From contig JACQGJ010000721.1 in the NCBI GenBank assembly GCA_016199605.1, positions 1 to 13,490 on the forward strand: DNA of 13,490 bases, in the 5' to 3' direction. Positions 1 through 6,700 of this stretch are shown piece after piece (position 1 is the stretch's first letter; every line of letters starts with the position of its first letter). Under the pieces are notes generated by a model. The model ran no database searches and was not told the origin of the DNA. It saw nothing but the letters and a program-made list of their open reading frames with translations. Both the position numbers and the translations under genes were made by a program. This stretch comes from Armatimonadota bacterium. GTDB taxonomy: Bacteria > Armatimonadota > Abditibacteriia > CG2-30-59-28.

Positions 1-213
1 GCTGGCGCCCCTGTGCCGTGCCAGTTCACTGAGGTGCGCCGAGACGGTGGGAGCGAAGGAGCCGCCCACACCGCGGTCCTCGGTCTTCCCGACAACTACC
101 CGAACGCAGAAGTTGTGCTGGACGGGAAGTCCGAGGAAGTCACGCGAACGTCCAACGCGCTTCGAGTCCAGTTCCCTGCGGGATACAGGAGGTTCTCGCT
201 TCGAACGAAGTGA
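1..213 (+). CDS. C-terminal end of an unidentified protein (5' end outside the window)
   Basis: An open frame enters from the left edge in frame 1 and ends at the TGA at 211-213, giving 70 visible residues. The composition is protein-like: alternating hydrophobic and polar residues, as in EVVLDGKSEEV and ALRVQFPAGYRRFSL, suggest a C-terminal beta-sandwich such as those ending many glycan-active enzymes. There is a GTG codon at 13, but the frame is open upstream of it and I see no ribosome-binding site, so this is more likely a gene end than a short gene. I do not recognise the family. It is the only supported plus-strand gene and converges with the minus-strand cassette region. There is no clear terminator after it, only small palindromes around 198-221. 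Confidence 0.55.
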   Translation, partial: AGAPVPCQFTEVRRDGGSEGAAHTAVLGLPDNYPNAEVVLDGKSEEVTRTSNALRVQFPAGYRRFSLRTK

Positions 214-286
214 AGTCACTTATGCTTCAACATCGTTAATTCCTGCCGTGTTCAAGAAATCACGTACATCGCGGAAGCGCGATCGC

Positions 287-403
287 CTAAGCTTCGGTCA
301 AGAGACGCAGGTATTCGTCTCGCGAAATCCCGGCAGTCTTGAGGTTGTTGCGGTTGATTGCCACAGGGACTTCGTCGTAGTTAGGAATAACAACCGGGCG
401 GGC
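287..403 (-). pseudogene. hicA: 5'-truncated HicA-type toxin remnant
   Basis: On the minus strand the frame ending in TAG at 289-287 encodes VVIPNYDEVPVAINRNNLK followed by TAGISRDEYLRLLTEA. This is the typical C-terminal half of HicA mRNA-interferase toxins: a beta strand ending in IP, then a helix, then the GISRDEYLRLL tail. The N-terminal half, with the G-S-H catalytic histidine region, is missing. Reading upstream in the same frame runs straight into the attC-like site at 401-498 with no HicA-like sequence or start. No HicB antitoxin is visible. I read it as a dead hicA fragment whose truncation coincides with a cassette boundary. The family assignment rests on recalled HicA sequences, so it is good but not certain. 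Confidence 0.6.
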
Positions 404-498
404 CGACGACCAAGTTCTACTGCCGAGGCTGCACCGGGGAGCTTGTGGTCGGGGAAAGCCTACATGCGGTCCCGGTCAGGTGCAGCGCCTGGTTCGGC
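401..498 (-). other. Diverged integron attC-like site closing the membrane-protein cassette
   Basis: On the minus strand the site starts with GCCGAAC (498-492) followed by CAGGCGCTGCACCTGACC. It ends with AACTTGGTCGTCGGCC (416-401). Both ends closely match the better site at 1775-1869 (GCCGAACCAGGTGCTGCAGC at one end and AGCTTGGTCGTTAGAC at the other), and the lengths are 98 and 95 bp. The 3' core is GTCGGCC rather than GTTRRRY, and the inner stem pairs only partly, so the site is probably decayed. The end of the upstream gene (460-498) is encoded by the 5' part of the site. Confidence 0.5.
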
Positions 499-1008
499 GG
501 CTTCCCAGGGGCGGCGCGCTAACCGGTCCGCGCTGGCCGGCCCGGCGACCAGCCGCATCACCCCGTGCCCCAGGACCACGATTACGACATAGGTCGCGGA
601 GACCGCAAGAACGGGTGCGACCCCCGGCCCGTAGGCGCCCCACTCGGGGAACCGCGCCATGTACCAGTAGTCCCGCGGCGGGCCGATGACCGCTGCGGCG
701 ATCACGACCACCGCCAGCCCGCGCCAGCCGAACCGGCGGGCGATCCGCCAGGTGATGAGGTAGAGGTACGCACACAGGGCGAAGTCGATCCCCAGGACCG
801 TCAGGAAGTACGGCTCCCAGGTGATCGCCATGTGCCACCACCCCACCTCCTCGCCGAGGACGTTGATGCCCAACGCCACCGCACCGATGGCTACCCCGCC
901 GGCCAGGGCCCCCGCGATGCGCCGCGCCGTCGCGCGCGTGAGGACGGCGACGACGACCAAGACGACCAGGCCGATGCCGTTGAACAAATGGAGCTGCTGC
1001 GTAGTCAT
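460..1008 (-). CDS. Small integral membrane protein, cassette-borne, unknown function
   Basis: This 182-residue protein has about five predicted membrane helices (roughly residues 9-24, 30-50, 65-87, 96-110 and 128-152), separated by short charged loops such as TRATARR and WRIARRFGWRG. I do not recognise the family; it could be a small sensor or transport accessory. The ATG at 1008 is preceded by GGAGGG with good spacing. It lies only 12 nt inside the 3' core of the upstream attC-like site, as expected for the first gene of an integron cassette. The last dozen residues (EPGAAPDRDRM) are encoded by the following attC-like site and are unlikely to be functional. Long frames on the other strand and in other phases here are shadows of high GC. 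Confidence 0.8.
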   Translation of the reverse strand: MTTQQLHLFNGIGLVVLVVVAVLTRATARRIAGALAGGVAIGAVALGINVLGEEVGWWHMAITWEPYFLTVLGIDFALCAYLYLITWRIARRFGWRGLAVVVIAAAVIGPPRDYWYMARFPEWGAYGPGVAPVLAVSATYVVIVVLGHGVMRLVAGPASADRLARRPWEAAEPGAAPDRDRM

Positions 1009-1020
1009 GCGCCCTCCGCC

Positions 1021-1145
1021 GCCGAACGGCCAGTTTCAGCCGCGCGTCGGTGAACCAACGACTCCTTCGCGGGGAATACCTGCAAGAAAACCCAAAACTC
1101 CGCGAAGGCGAGGCGTAGCCACGTCGGCTGCAAACAGTGTTGGGC
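1021..1145 (-). other. Integron attC-like recombination site of the PIN cassette
   Basis: On the minus strand the site begins with GCCCAAC (1145-1139), matching RYYYAAC, and ends with GTTCGGC (1027-1021). Next to these cores, GTTTGCAGCCGACG pairs with the complement of GTTTCAGCCGCG. One strand carries an extra G and an extra A, the unpaired extrahelical bases that give attC its strand and direction choice. The centre holds a long hairpin (CCTTCGCGG with CCGCGAAGG), giving a 125-bp site. It follows the PIN gene stop by 34 nt and precedes the membrane-protein start by 12 nt. Confidence 0.72.
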
Positions 1146-1179
1146 CGCGCTTGGTATAGTGGCCACGCCCACACCGGAT

Positions 1180-1713
1180 TTACCGCAAGAACAGGCCTGT
1201 AGATATATCGTCAATGCACTCCGAGGGACGGGCAACATGGACTCCTTGAACATTGCCGACGGACTCGCCCTTTCGGCGCGTCCTGCTAATGACATTTCTG
1301 TCATTCGTCAGGAACCATGACGCTTGTAGGGCGGTGGCTTCAGCAAGATGCCATCTATCTGCTGTGTCCTTCAATTTCAGTGGGCGAAGCGAGCGTTCGA
1401 TGGAGGCGATCTTCGCTCCATTTGCTTCTACGAACTCTTGCCATGCGGAATCCTGCCAAGTCCGCACTAACATGCCATAGACCCTTCGCTGATTTGGCGT
1501 TGGTTTGCCTTTGAGTAATTCCTTTATCAGATGGGTCGGGGCTGCAACTTCCCATCCTTCTCCAATCTGTTCAAGCTCGACAAGTGTGCGGAGTGCTTTC
1601 AGTTCCTTTAGCAGTTTGGCGTCGCCTGTTGGCGGGGTTGTGCCATCTCCGAAAATGAAATCTTCATAGTCTGCACAGTATTGAACTATGTTTGCATCAA
1701 GATAGATCAGCAT
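1180..1713 (-). CDS. PIN-domain protein (VapC-like ribonuclease fold)
   Basis: This 177-residue protein begins MLIYLDANIVQYC, the first beta strand and first catalytic aspartate (D6) of PIN domains. It ends with a typical PIN C-terminal half: D116/D119 in KDTADRWHLAEA, then WFLTNDRNVI with D138. E65 in HLIKELLKG may be the second acidic site. PIN proteins are Mg2+-dependent ribonucleases and many are toxins. No antitoxin gene sits beside it, so it may act alone or as an orphan. At 177 residues it is longer than the roughly 130 of a usual VapC. The ATG at 1713 lacks a clear ribosome-binding site. The gene is followed by an attC-like site at 1021-1145 and preceded by another at 1775-1869, so it forms one integron cassette. 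Confidence 0.82.
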   Translation of the reverse strand: MLIYLDANIVQYCADYEDFIFGDGTTPPTGDAKLLKELKALRTLVELEQIGEGWEVAAPTHLIKELLKGKPTPNQRRVYGMLVRTWQDSAWQEFVEANGAKIASIERSLRPLKLKDTADRWHLAEATALQASWFLTNDRNVISRTRRKGESVGNVQGVHVARPSECIDDISTGLFLR

Positions 1714-1774
1714 GAAGTTCTGTCAAAAACCGATTACCGTGTTGCCTGAAGGAATTATCTTGCATAAACAAGCG

Positions 1775-1869
1775 GTCTAACGACCAAGCTCAGCCGCCGC
1801 GGCCTTCGCTGAGCTGAAGAACTCGGAAACGCAAAATGGGCCGCGGTCGGCTGCAGCACCTGGTTCGGC
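1775..1869 (-). other. Integron attC-like recombination site of the HNH cassette
   Basis: On the minus strand the site starts with GCCGAAC (1869-1863) and ends with GTTAGAC (1781-1775), a perfect GTTRRRY core. GCTGCAGCCGACCGCGGCC pairs with GGCCGCGGCGGCTGAGC when one G and one A are left unpaired. That yields a long arm with two extrahelical bases on one strand, the hallmark of attC. The loop holds ATTTTGCGTTTCCGAG. Length is 95 bp. This is the best-preserved site in the window. Confidence 0.78.
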
Positions 1870-1888
1870 GGCGCTCGCGATGCAAACG

Positions 1889-2311
1889 CTACATGGCGCC
1901 GCGCTCACGTGCAGGGCATGGTTCGACGGCTGCGCCCCAAGCCTCCTGTATCGCTGCCTGGAGGTACCGCGGCAGTTCCTTTACGCCGAGATTCCGTAGC
2001 CGACCCATTGAGCCCTTAAGGTCCAACTCCGATTGCTTGTTGCATGTACGCCGGTGCGCCGTGACGATGTTCTTCTCAGAATCGAGGAAGTCCGGCGTCA
2101 TGCCCAGGTCGATCACGCCCACATCGAAACCTATGATGTGGGCGTTTTGCAGCGGGTTCTCAGACGATCCCGGCAGGCCGCACACCTGGCAGACTGCGGC
2201 TTTGGAGGTCCGAATGTACCTCACCGGCTTTCGTTTACAGTAGGTGAGCCACTCAGGTCCATCGAGAAACATCCGACCACCGAAGCCGACGGTCCGTTGC
2301 ACACGCGACAT
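1889..2311 (-). CDS. HNH-type nuclease-like protein, cassette-borne
   Basis: This 140-residue protein has a zinc-ribbon/HNH signature. Numbered from the ATG at 2311, it has CQVC (C41, C44), NAHI (H58), then N81, H86 and CN (C90). The order CxxC, H, N..H, C matches the beta-beta-alpha-metal HNH fold found in restriction enzymes and homing or defence nucleases. Conserved RNLG and LPRYL segments follow. An upstream in-frame ATG exists at 2365, but it lies inside an inverted-repeat arm and outside the inferred cassette boundary at 2338-2344, so I prefer 2311. No good ribosome-binding site is visible for either start. The last dozen residues derive from an attC half-site. Its substrate is unknown; it may be a single-gene defence cassette or a decayed restriction gene. 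Confidence 0.68.
   Translation of the reverse strand: MSRVQRTVGFGGRMFLDGPEWLTYCKRKPVRYIRTSKAAVCQVCGLPGSSENPLQNAHIIGFDVGVIDLGMTPDFLDSEKNIVTAHRRTCNKQSELDLKGSMGRLRNLGVKELPRYLQAAIQEAWGAAVEPCPARERGAM
1890..1927 (-). other. Tandem attC 5' half-site overlapping the HNH gene end
   Basis: On the minus strand, GTCGAACCATGCCCTGCACG (1927-1908) followed by a GCGC-rich arm repeats the 5' half of the neighbouring sites (core, spacer, CCTGCAC). No matching 3' half is present before the next complete site starts at 1869. The HNH reading frame runs through it, giving the tail VEPCPARERGAM, which closely resembles the tail EPGAAPDRDRM of the membrane protein. It is probably the remnant of an older attC. Confidence 0.45.
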
Positions 2312-2356
2312 CTTGTGATTACCATGCGTCCCAAGACGCCGAACAATGATTAGACT

Positions 2357-2493
2357 GATCCGCATAAGATGCGAAGTTCTGTTTCCTATCCGTTAAACAC
2401 GCCATTGGAGCGATTGCCCAAGAAGCGATAAACCATTTATACACATTTGGGTGCGCCTTTTCTTCTGGTTTCTTACGACATCTTATACGGATC
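2357..2493. repeat. Imperfect terminal-inverted-repeat element of about 137 bp
   Basis: GATCCGCATAAGATG (2357-2371) is matched in inverted orientation by CATCTTATACGGATC (2479-2493), 14 of 15 positions. A weaker CG-AAG match continues inwards. About 107 bp separate the arms. The size and arrangement resemble a small non-autonomous element, but I see no transposase and no clear target-site duplication. It lies just upstream of the HNH cassette. A 59-codon frame starting at 2498 behind a good AAGGAGG crosses it, but its product shows no recognisable features. Confidence 0.4.
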
Positions 2494-2538
2494 GGCATAG
2501 ACCAACCTCCTTGAATTGGCTCGAACCCCTTCAACGGA

Positions 2539-2631
2539 TTACGAACGCCATCCACTCCACCCATCTGGCGCAATTTGGCTGTCCAGGGCGATCAAGTCTT
2601 CTTCTGTCATTCCATGGTACTGCAGTTCCAT
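2539..2631 (-). CDS. Possible 30-residue ORF directly after parE
   Basis: Seven nt after the parE stop, an ATG at 2631 opens a 30-codon frame ending TAA. It encodes MELQYHGMTEEDLIALD and ends GWSGWRS. The sequence is acidic and helical (MTEEDLIALDSQI) with a tryptophan-rich tail. A purine-rich AGAGG lies rather close to the start. I do not recognise it. It may be a small third member of the toxin-antitoxin operon or a gene remnant, and its coding status is uncertain. Confidence 0.25.
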   Translation of the reverse strand: MELQYHGMTEEDLIALDSQIAPDGWSGWRS

Positions 2632-2638
2632 CTTCCTC

Positions 2639-2926
2639 TTAGAACAACGAATCGAGGTCTCTGTATCCGCTGAGCACGCGCACGACTTCCACACGTTCCT
2701 CTTCGACGCGGTAGAAGAGGAGATACCGTCCCACCGGAAAACTCCTCAAGCCCGGCAGCAACTCGTCGCGCTGCCTTCCCGTTTTTGGCGCTTCGGCTAA
2801 TCGTTGACATTGCTGGTACAGTCGATCCACAAAACGATCCGCCGCCGCAATGGTATCCCGGGCAATATAGGCCCAAATGTCGGTCAGATCGGAAACCGCC
2901 TGGTCAGAGATGATGAGTTTCATCAT
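2639..2926 (-). CDS. parE: ParE/RelE-superfamily toxin
   Basis: The product, MMKLIISDQAVSDLTDIWAY onward, has about 95 residues and the classic ParE/RelE layout. An N-terminal strand and helix with LTDIWAYIARD and ADRFVDRLYQQCQRLAEAP is followed by GRQRDELLPGLRSFPVGRYL, then LFYRVEEERVEVVRVLSGYRDL. ParE toxins poison DNA gyrase. ATG codons at 2926 and 2923 are both possible; the first lies 1 nt after the parD stop with an AGG a few bases upstream, so the pair is translationally coupled. The frame extends further upstream but that part overlaps parD. The antitoxin precedes the toxin, the usual order. Length and motifs appear complete. Confidence 0.88.
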   Translation of the reverse strand: MMKLIISDQAVSDLTDIWAYIARDTIAAADRFVDRLYQQCQRLAEAPKTGRQRDELLPGLRSFPVGRYLLFYRVEEERVEVVRVLSGYRDLDSLF

Positions 2927-2927
2927 T

Positions 2928-3200
2928 TCAACCTGCTCGAATACCGATCTTCTTACGTCCTGCCTTTTTGACGTCTGCAATCAACTTCGGAGTTAGCGGT
3001 CTGCTCAATCCGTGATCGAGTTGCTCGACCCCCAACGCCAATTCTTCACGAAGGTCCTCCACCATGCGCTGCCGCAGTTCATCTCGCTCGCGGAGCAGCC
3101 TCAGACTGTCCCGTATCACCTCGCTGCCCGACTCGTACAAACCACTGGTGACTTTTTGGCTAATCCAGGATTCAAGCTCTGGCGTTAATGATACCCGCAT
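2928..3200 (-). CDS. parD: ParD-family ribbon-helix-helix antitoxin
   Basis: This 90-residue protein begins MRVSLTPELESWISQKVTSG, then YESGSEVIRDSLRLLRERDE. This is the ParD/CC2985-type ribbon-helix-helix DNA-binding domain: a strand followed by two helices with a G-x-Y-x-S-x-SEVIR turn. The C-terminal half, ELALGVEQLDHG onward, would wrap and neutralise the toxin. The ATG at 3200 is preceded by AAGGAGGCAGG, an excellent ribosome-binding site. It is the first gene of the pair and probably represses its own promoter at 3239-3267. No attC-like site follows the pair, so there is no evidence that it belongs to the cassette array. Confidence 0.88.
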   Translation of the reverse strand: MRVSLTPELESWISQKVTSGLYESGSEVIRDSLRLLRERDELRQRMVEDLREELALGVEQLDHGLSRPLTPKLIADVKKAGRKKIGIRAG

Positions 3201-3238
3201 TCCTGCCTCCTTCTTAGAGTGCCGATCTCACCGCGCTC

Positions 3239-3267
3239 AAAATATCACGTAGAACGCCGAATGACAA
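3239..3267 (-). promoter_or_regulatory. Sigma70-type promoter for parDE
   Basis: On the minus strand TTGTCA (3267-3262) and TATTTT (3244-3239) are separated by exactly 17 nt. Transcription would start near 3232, about 30 nt before the parD start. The position fits an autoregulated toxin-antitoxin promoter. Confidence 0.6.
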
Positions 3268-3312
3268 CTCTCACCTTGAGGGCACACGGAGTAATGCACG
3301 AGCACTGCCCCC

Positions 3313-3344
3313 GTGGTCAGACTGAACCAAAGGATTCTGACCAC
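3313..3344 (-). other. Hairpin across the stop codon of the 96-residue ORF
   Basis: GTGGTCAGA (3313-3321) pairs perfectly with TCTGACCAC (3336-3344) around a 14-nt loop. On the minus strand it contains the end of the small gene, including its TGA. No T-run follows, so it is not a canonical intrinsic terminator. It could protect the mRNA end or attenuate transcription. Confidence 0.4.
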
Positions 3345-3607
3345 TGGGTCGCATGGCAGTAAATCAAACCAATCCCAGGACGGAAAGCTCTCCCCTTACC
3401 CTTCCCTCTGGAACTTCGCCTGGTCGATGGGCGTCCGCTTCCGTCTTCGTTGAGTTCCTCTTCGGTTGCCACGCCGGGGCCGGGGGTGGTGACGCTGAGG
3501 CTCACGGTGAAGAGACCATCCCATTTCGATGCGTCCGAATCGAGAAGGGTCTCGATCTCGTCCTCCCGCGCCGCATCCAGAACCGCTTTGATTTCGGTTT
3601 CCGACAT
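3317..3607 (-). CDS. 96-residue orphan protein, acidic N-terminus and basic tail
   Basis: The start at 3607 is chosen because AGGAGG lies directly upstream with good spacing; the frame remains open further upstream without support. The N-terminal 35 residues are helical and acidic (MSETEIKAVLDAAREDEIET, then LLDSDASKWDGLF). A strand-like TVSLSVTTPGPGV follows, then a charged low-complexity stretch (RRSSRGKGKGRAFRPG) and a YCHATQW tail. I do not recognise the family. The leader-like, strongly two-part composition recalls peptide-natural-product precursors, but no modification enzyme is in the window, so this is only a possibility. It lies 116 nt after the GH2 gene and may be co-transcribed with it. 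Confidence 0.5.
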   Translation of the reverse strand: MSETEIKAVLDAAREDEIETLLDSDASKWDGLFTVSLSVTTPGPGVATEEELNEDGSGRPSTRRSSRGKGKGRAFRPGIGLIYCHATQWSESFGSV

Positions 3608-3723
3608 CACTGCCTCCTCAAAACAAGTGATGGGAAGGTTAGGGCACCGTTGACTTCGGCATATCTGTGTCTGAAATGGATAACGTCGAGCTAAGGCGCT
3701 GAGACCCATCCCCGCCATCATAC

Positions 3724-6700
3724 TCACTGTGGTGATTTTATCAAGTACAAATTGTGGAGATCTTTCAACCGCCTCGCAAAGACCAGGGCTTTCCCATCGG
3801 GGCTCCACGCGGGCTCCCCGTTGCTCAGACCATCGAAGGTCACCCGGATTCTGCTCCGACCGTCAATACCGATGAGGAAGAGATCGCTCGCGGGTTGCAT
3901 CGGCATGGAAGCATAGGCGATCCGGCCTCCGGCGGGTGACAGTGACGGGTCGAAGACTCCGCCGAGGTTGCGGCCTTCAGCCGTAAGTTGCTTGCCCTGG
4001 AAGAAGAGGCAGCTTTGGTTCCTGTCGTCGCTTGCGATGTAGGCGCAGGCGTTCTGTGTTCCCGTGGGCTGGCCGGCGTTCGAGGGGCCAAACCATTCAG
4101 GCGCTTTCATCCCGGTGGAATCGAGACAAAGTAAGCCCTGCCGTCCTTCGCCCTGTGCCTGACACAGGATTGAGCCCGTGTTCCTGTCCCAGGTCGGTGA
4201 CTCGGTTCGAGCGAACCCGGGTGGACTCACCCGTCGTCGGTTCGCCCCGTCGTCGTTCATGACCCACACACCCATGCTCTTGCCCTCACGAACAACGAAC
4301 GCGATGAGGTCACCATAGCCGGGACTCCAGGCGGGTTGCTCCCCGGAGCCGAGGCTCACAGGCTGTCCGCCGGTGGCGCGGACCTTCCAGAGAGTTCGGA
4401 GTCCGTTCTCCTCACGCTGGTAGGCAATCCAGGCGCCATCCGGAGACCACGAGGGCGAGCTACCCCCCTCCGAGGTCAAGGGCTGGGGCGTGTTCGGTAC
4501 CGCCTCGGTGTCGAGATAGCCTTCCGGCTTGATGGTTCCCGTCGCGTCCCAGGTGACGCTGAACCGTTCACTGTCGCCTGGTCTCATTTCTCGACCGAGT
4601 TGGAAAACAAGTCGGTGGTTTTGGAGGTAGAGAGCGTTGAAACCGCTTATGGTCCACGATACATCCATTGTGCCGTGGGGCCAAGACAGAGTCATCGCCC
4701 CACTTTCTCGAAGCTGTGGGCTTGCCACGGCTCGCACCAGGCCGGCGAGCTCGTCTCCTTTCAGTTTGAAGGTTGTCTGCTTGAAGGCTGGTGCATACCA
4801 GAGGAATCCGTAATCTCCGAAGACGAGGTAAGGCTTCTGCTGATTCGCTTCCTGCCGAGTGGCCAGGTCGCCGGTGACCGTCCATGTCGTGTCAACCTGT
4901 AGTCGGTCACCTTGCGCAGTAAGCTTCTGCTGCCAACGCATCACCTCCGGCCAACTGCAGTCGGCAAGGAGGACCGTCTTCTCTGGTGTTTCTTGACAGG
5001 AGTAGTCACAGCGCCAATTGGGGTAGCCATGGCCGGTGAGGGCGCTCTTCCAGTTGTCGGTCGCGAAGCCGATGTAGTTATACTCGGTCAAGGGAAATTC
5101 ATCGAAGAGCAGTTGGAAACGGCCCACGGGATCGAAGTGTAGAGACCAGCGGGAATTGAGGATCTGCCAGGTCACAGGGTCGCTCAAGGTTGCGAGTCGC
5201 CCGATCTCTTGACTGCGTGGAAGGGGCGGGCCGGGTACGAGCACTCCCTGATTCCACACCCCCGGCCATCCCCACGCCTCGTCAGCCACGTCCCGGGCCC
5301 AGTCGAGTTTGCTCTTGCGTGCTCCCGGCGTGTCCGCGTCGTTCATCGCCGCGTCGAGACCAACAGTCTGACCCGGTGATAGACTGGCTATGTGCAGCGA
5401 CGCAAGAGGAACCTTCGCCTCGAGAGTGTAGCCGGTTCCGTCTGCCCAGGGCTTTGCCTCGACTACCGGCTCGAATCGTCGAGCGCCTTCGCCGCCCGCC
5501 CAGTAGCCGTGAGGCGCGACCCCTTCTCCTCCCGGGCAGAACAGCCACTGGTAATCGGTCTTGGCGTACTCTTTCGCGCGTGATGGTCCGCCGAAACCGA
5601 GGTAGAGTTCGACGGTGTCGTTGAAATGAATGCTCGCCCCCTGCTGGCAGGTGAACGGTTTGTCGTCGCGGATTTCCGCCGCGAGGTACACCGCGTCCGG
5701 TGCCCAGGCCACTTTCATGAAGCCGCTCAGGTCCGCTCGCCCCTGCCACGCTGATCCTCCGTGAGTTTGGTCGATGGTCACGCGCTGTTCGGGGAAGCCC
5801 ATCTCGATGGAGGGGTAATCTGACCACTCGCTTGTGTCGCCGTCTATCTTGAAATCCTGGCGTGCTCGATGGAGGGGATAATTCCGTCGTTGCCGCTCAG
5901 GAAGGAGATTTTCCTCGTGCGTCGCGGCTTTCTTCCCGGCTTCTTCGGCGAGTCGCGCTCGTTCCTGCGCCCGTTGCTGCGCCTGTGCCTCGAAGGTAGC
6001 GCGGTCGAGGTCGGCGGCGTCGGGTGAGGTGGTGATCCCGACTCCATGGGGTTTGGATAGGTTCCAGGCCACTCGCTGAACGAAATCGTAACCCGCCTTG
6101 CCGAGGGCGCGCTGGCCCCAGCCGACCTCCACCGGTTCTCTCCGAGTGATGGCACCGACTTCCGTTTCGAGTCGAGCTCTATACTTACCCGGCTCGGCGA
6201 GCACGATCCAGGCTCGACCATCTGCGTCCGTCCTTGCCCCAAGGCTGGGGCTGGTTGGGTTCGTCGGTATCAGCAGAACATCGCGGTGTGGCACTGGTTT
6301 ACCGTCGCGGGAGACGGTCACAATCACTTCAGGGCGTTTGCGGCGCGGCAACGATGGCAGCGATGTTCCATACTTCGCGAACCCCTCGCGCACCCAGTCG
6401 TAAAGGATGTTGCAGCGGTAGGCGGGAAGGGAGGAGTCCCACCATTGCAGATGGTTGTAAACGACCGCGGGACCGATAGCAGGAGTCTTGAAATCAGGGC
6501 CGGACAGCGCTGGCCAGGTCACCGGCACGCCGTTCAGCTTTTTGTCGAAAGGCATGTCGTGCAGAGGGCTGAACAGGTAGTCGGTCTCGCTGTGCGGCCC
6601 TTCCAGACCGTAGCTGTTCACGATGAAGAGGAAGAGGGCGTCGGCGCCAAGGGCTATGTGGTCGCGGATCGCTTCTTCCCAGAAGGGGTGGAATCCTTCT

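Noticed and set aside
476..1174. 232-codon minus-strand frame overlapping the membrane-protein gene
   Set aside because: The translation is arginine-rich and repetitive, typical of an alternative frame. The overlapping frame encodes clear membrane helices with a good ribosome-binding site.
2338..2398. Possible fourth attC upstream of the HNH gene (GTTTAAC at 2398-2392 and GTTCGGC at 2344-2338)
   Set aside because: Core-like heptamers and a small central hairpin exist, but the arms do not pair and no extrahelical bases can be placed. Kept only as the likely cassette boundary.
2319..2498. 59-codon minus-strand ORF (MPIRIRCRKKPEEKAH...) behind an AAGGAGG
   Set aside because: The ribosome-binding site is good, but the frame crosses the inverted-repeat element and the cassette boundary, and its product has no recognisable or conserved-looking features. 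Not enough support for a gene.
2639..3200. ParDE as a member of the integron array
   Set aside because: No attC-like site follows parE and the pair has its own promoter, so it is treated as an adjacent independent module.
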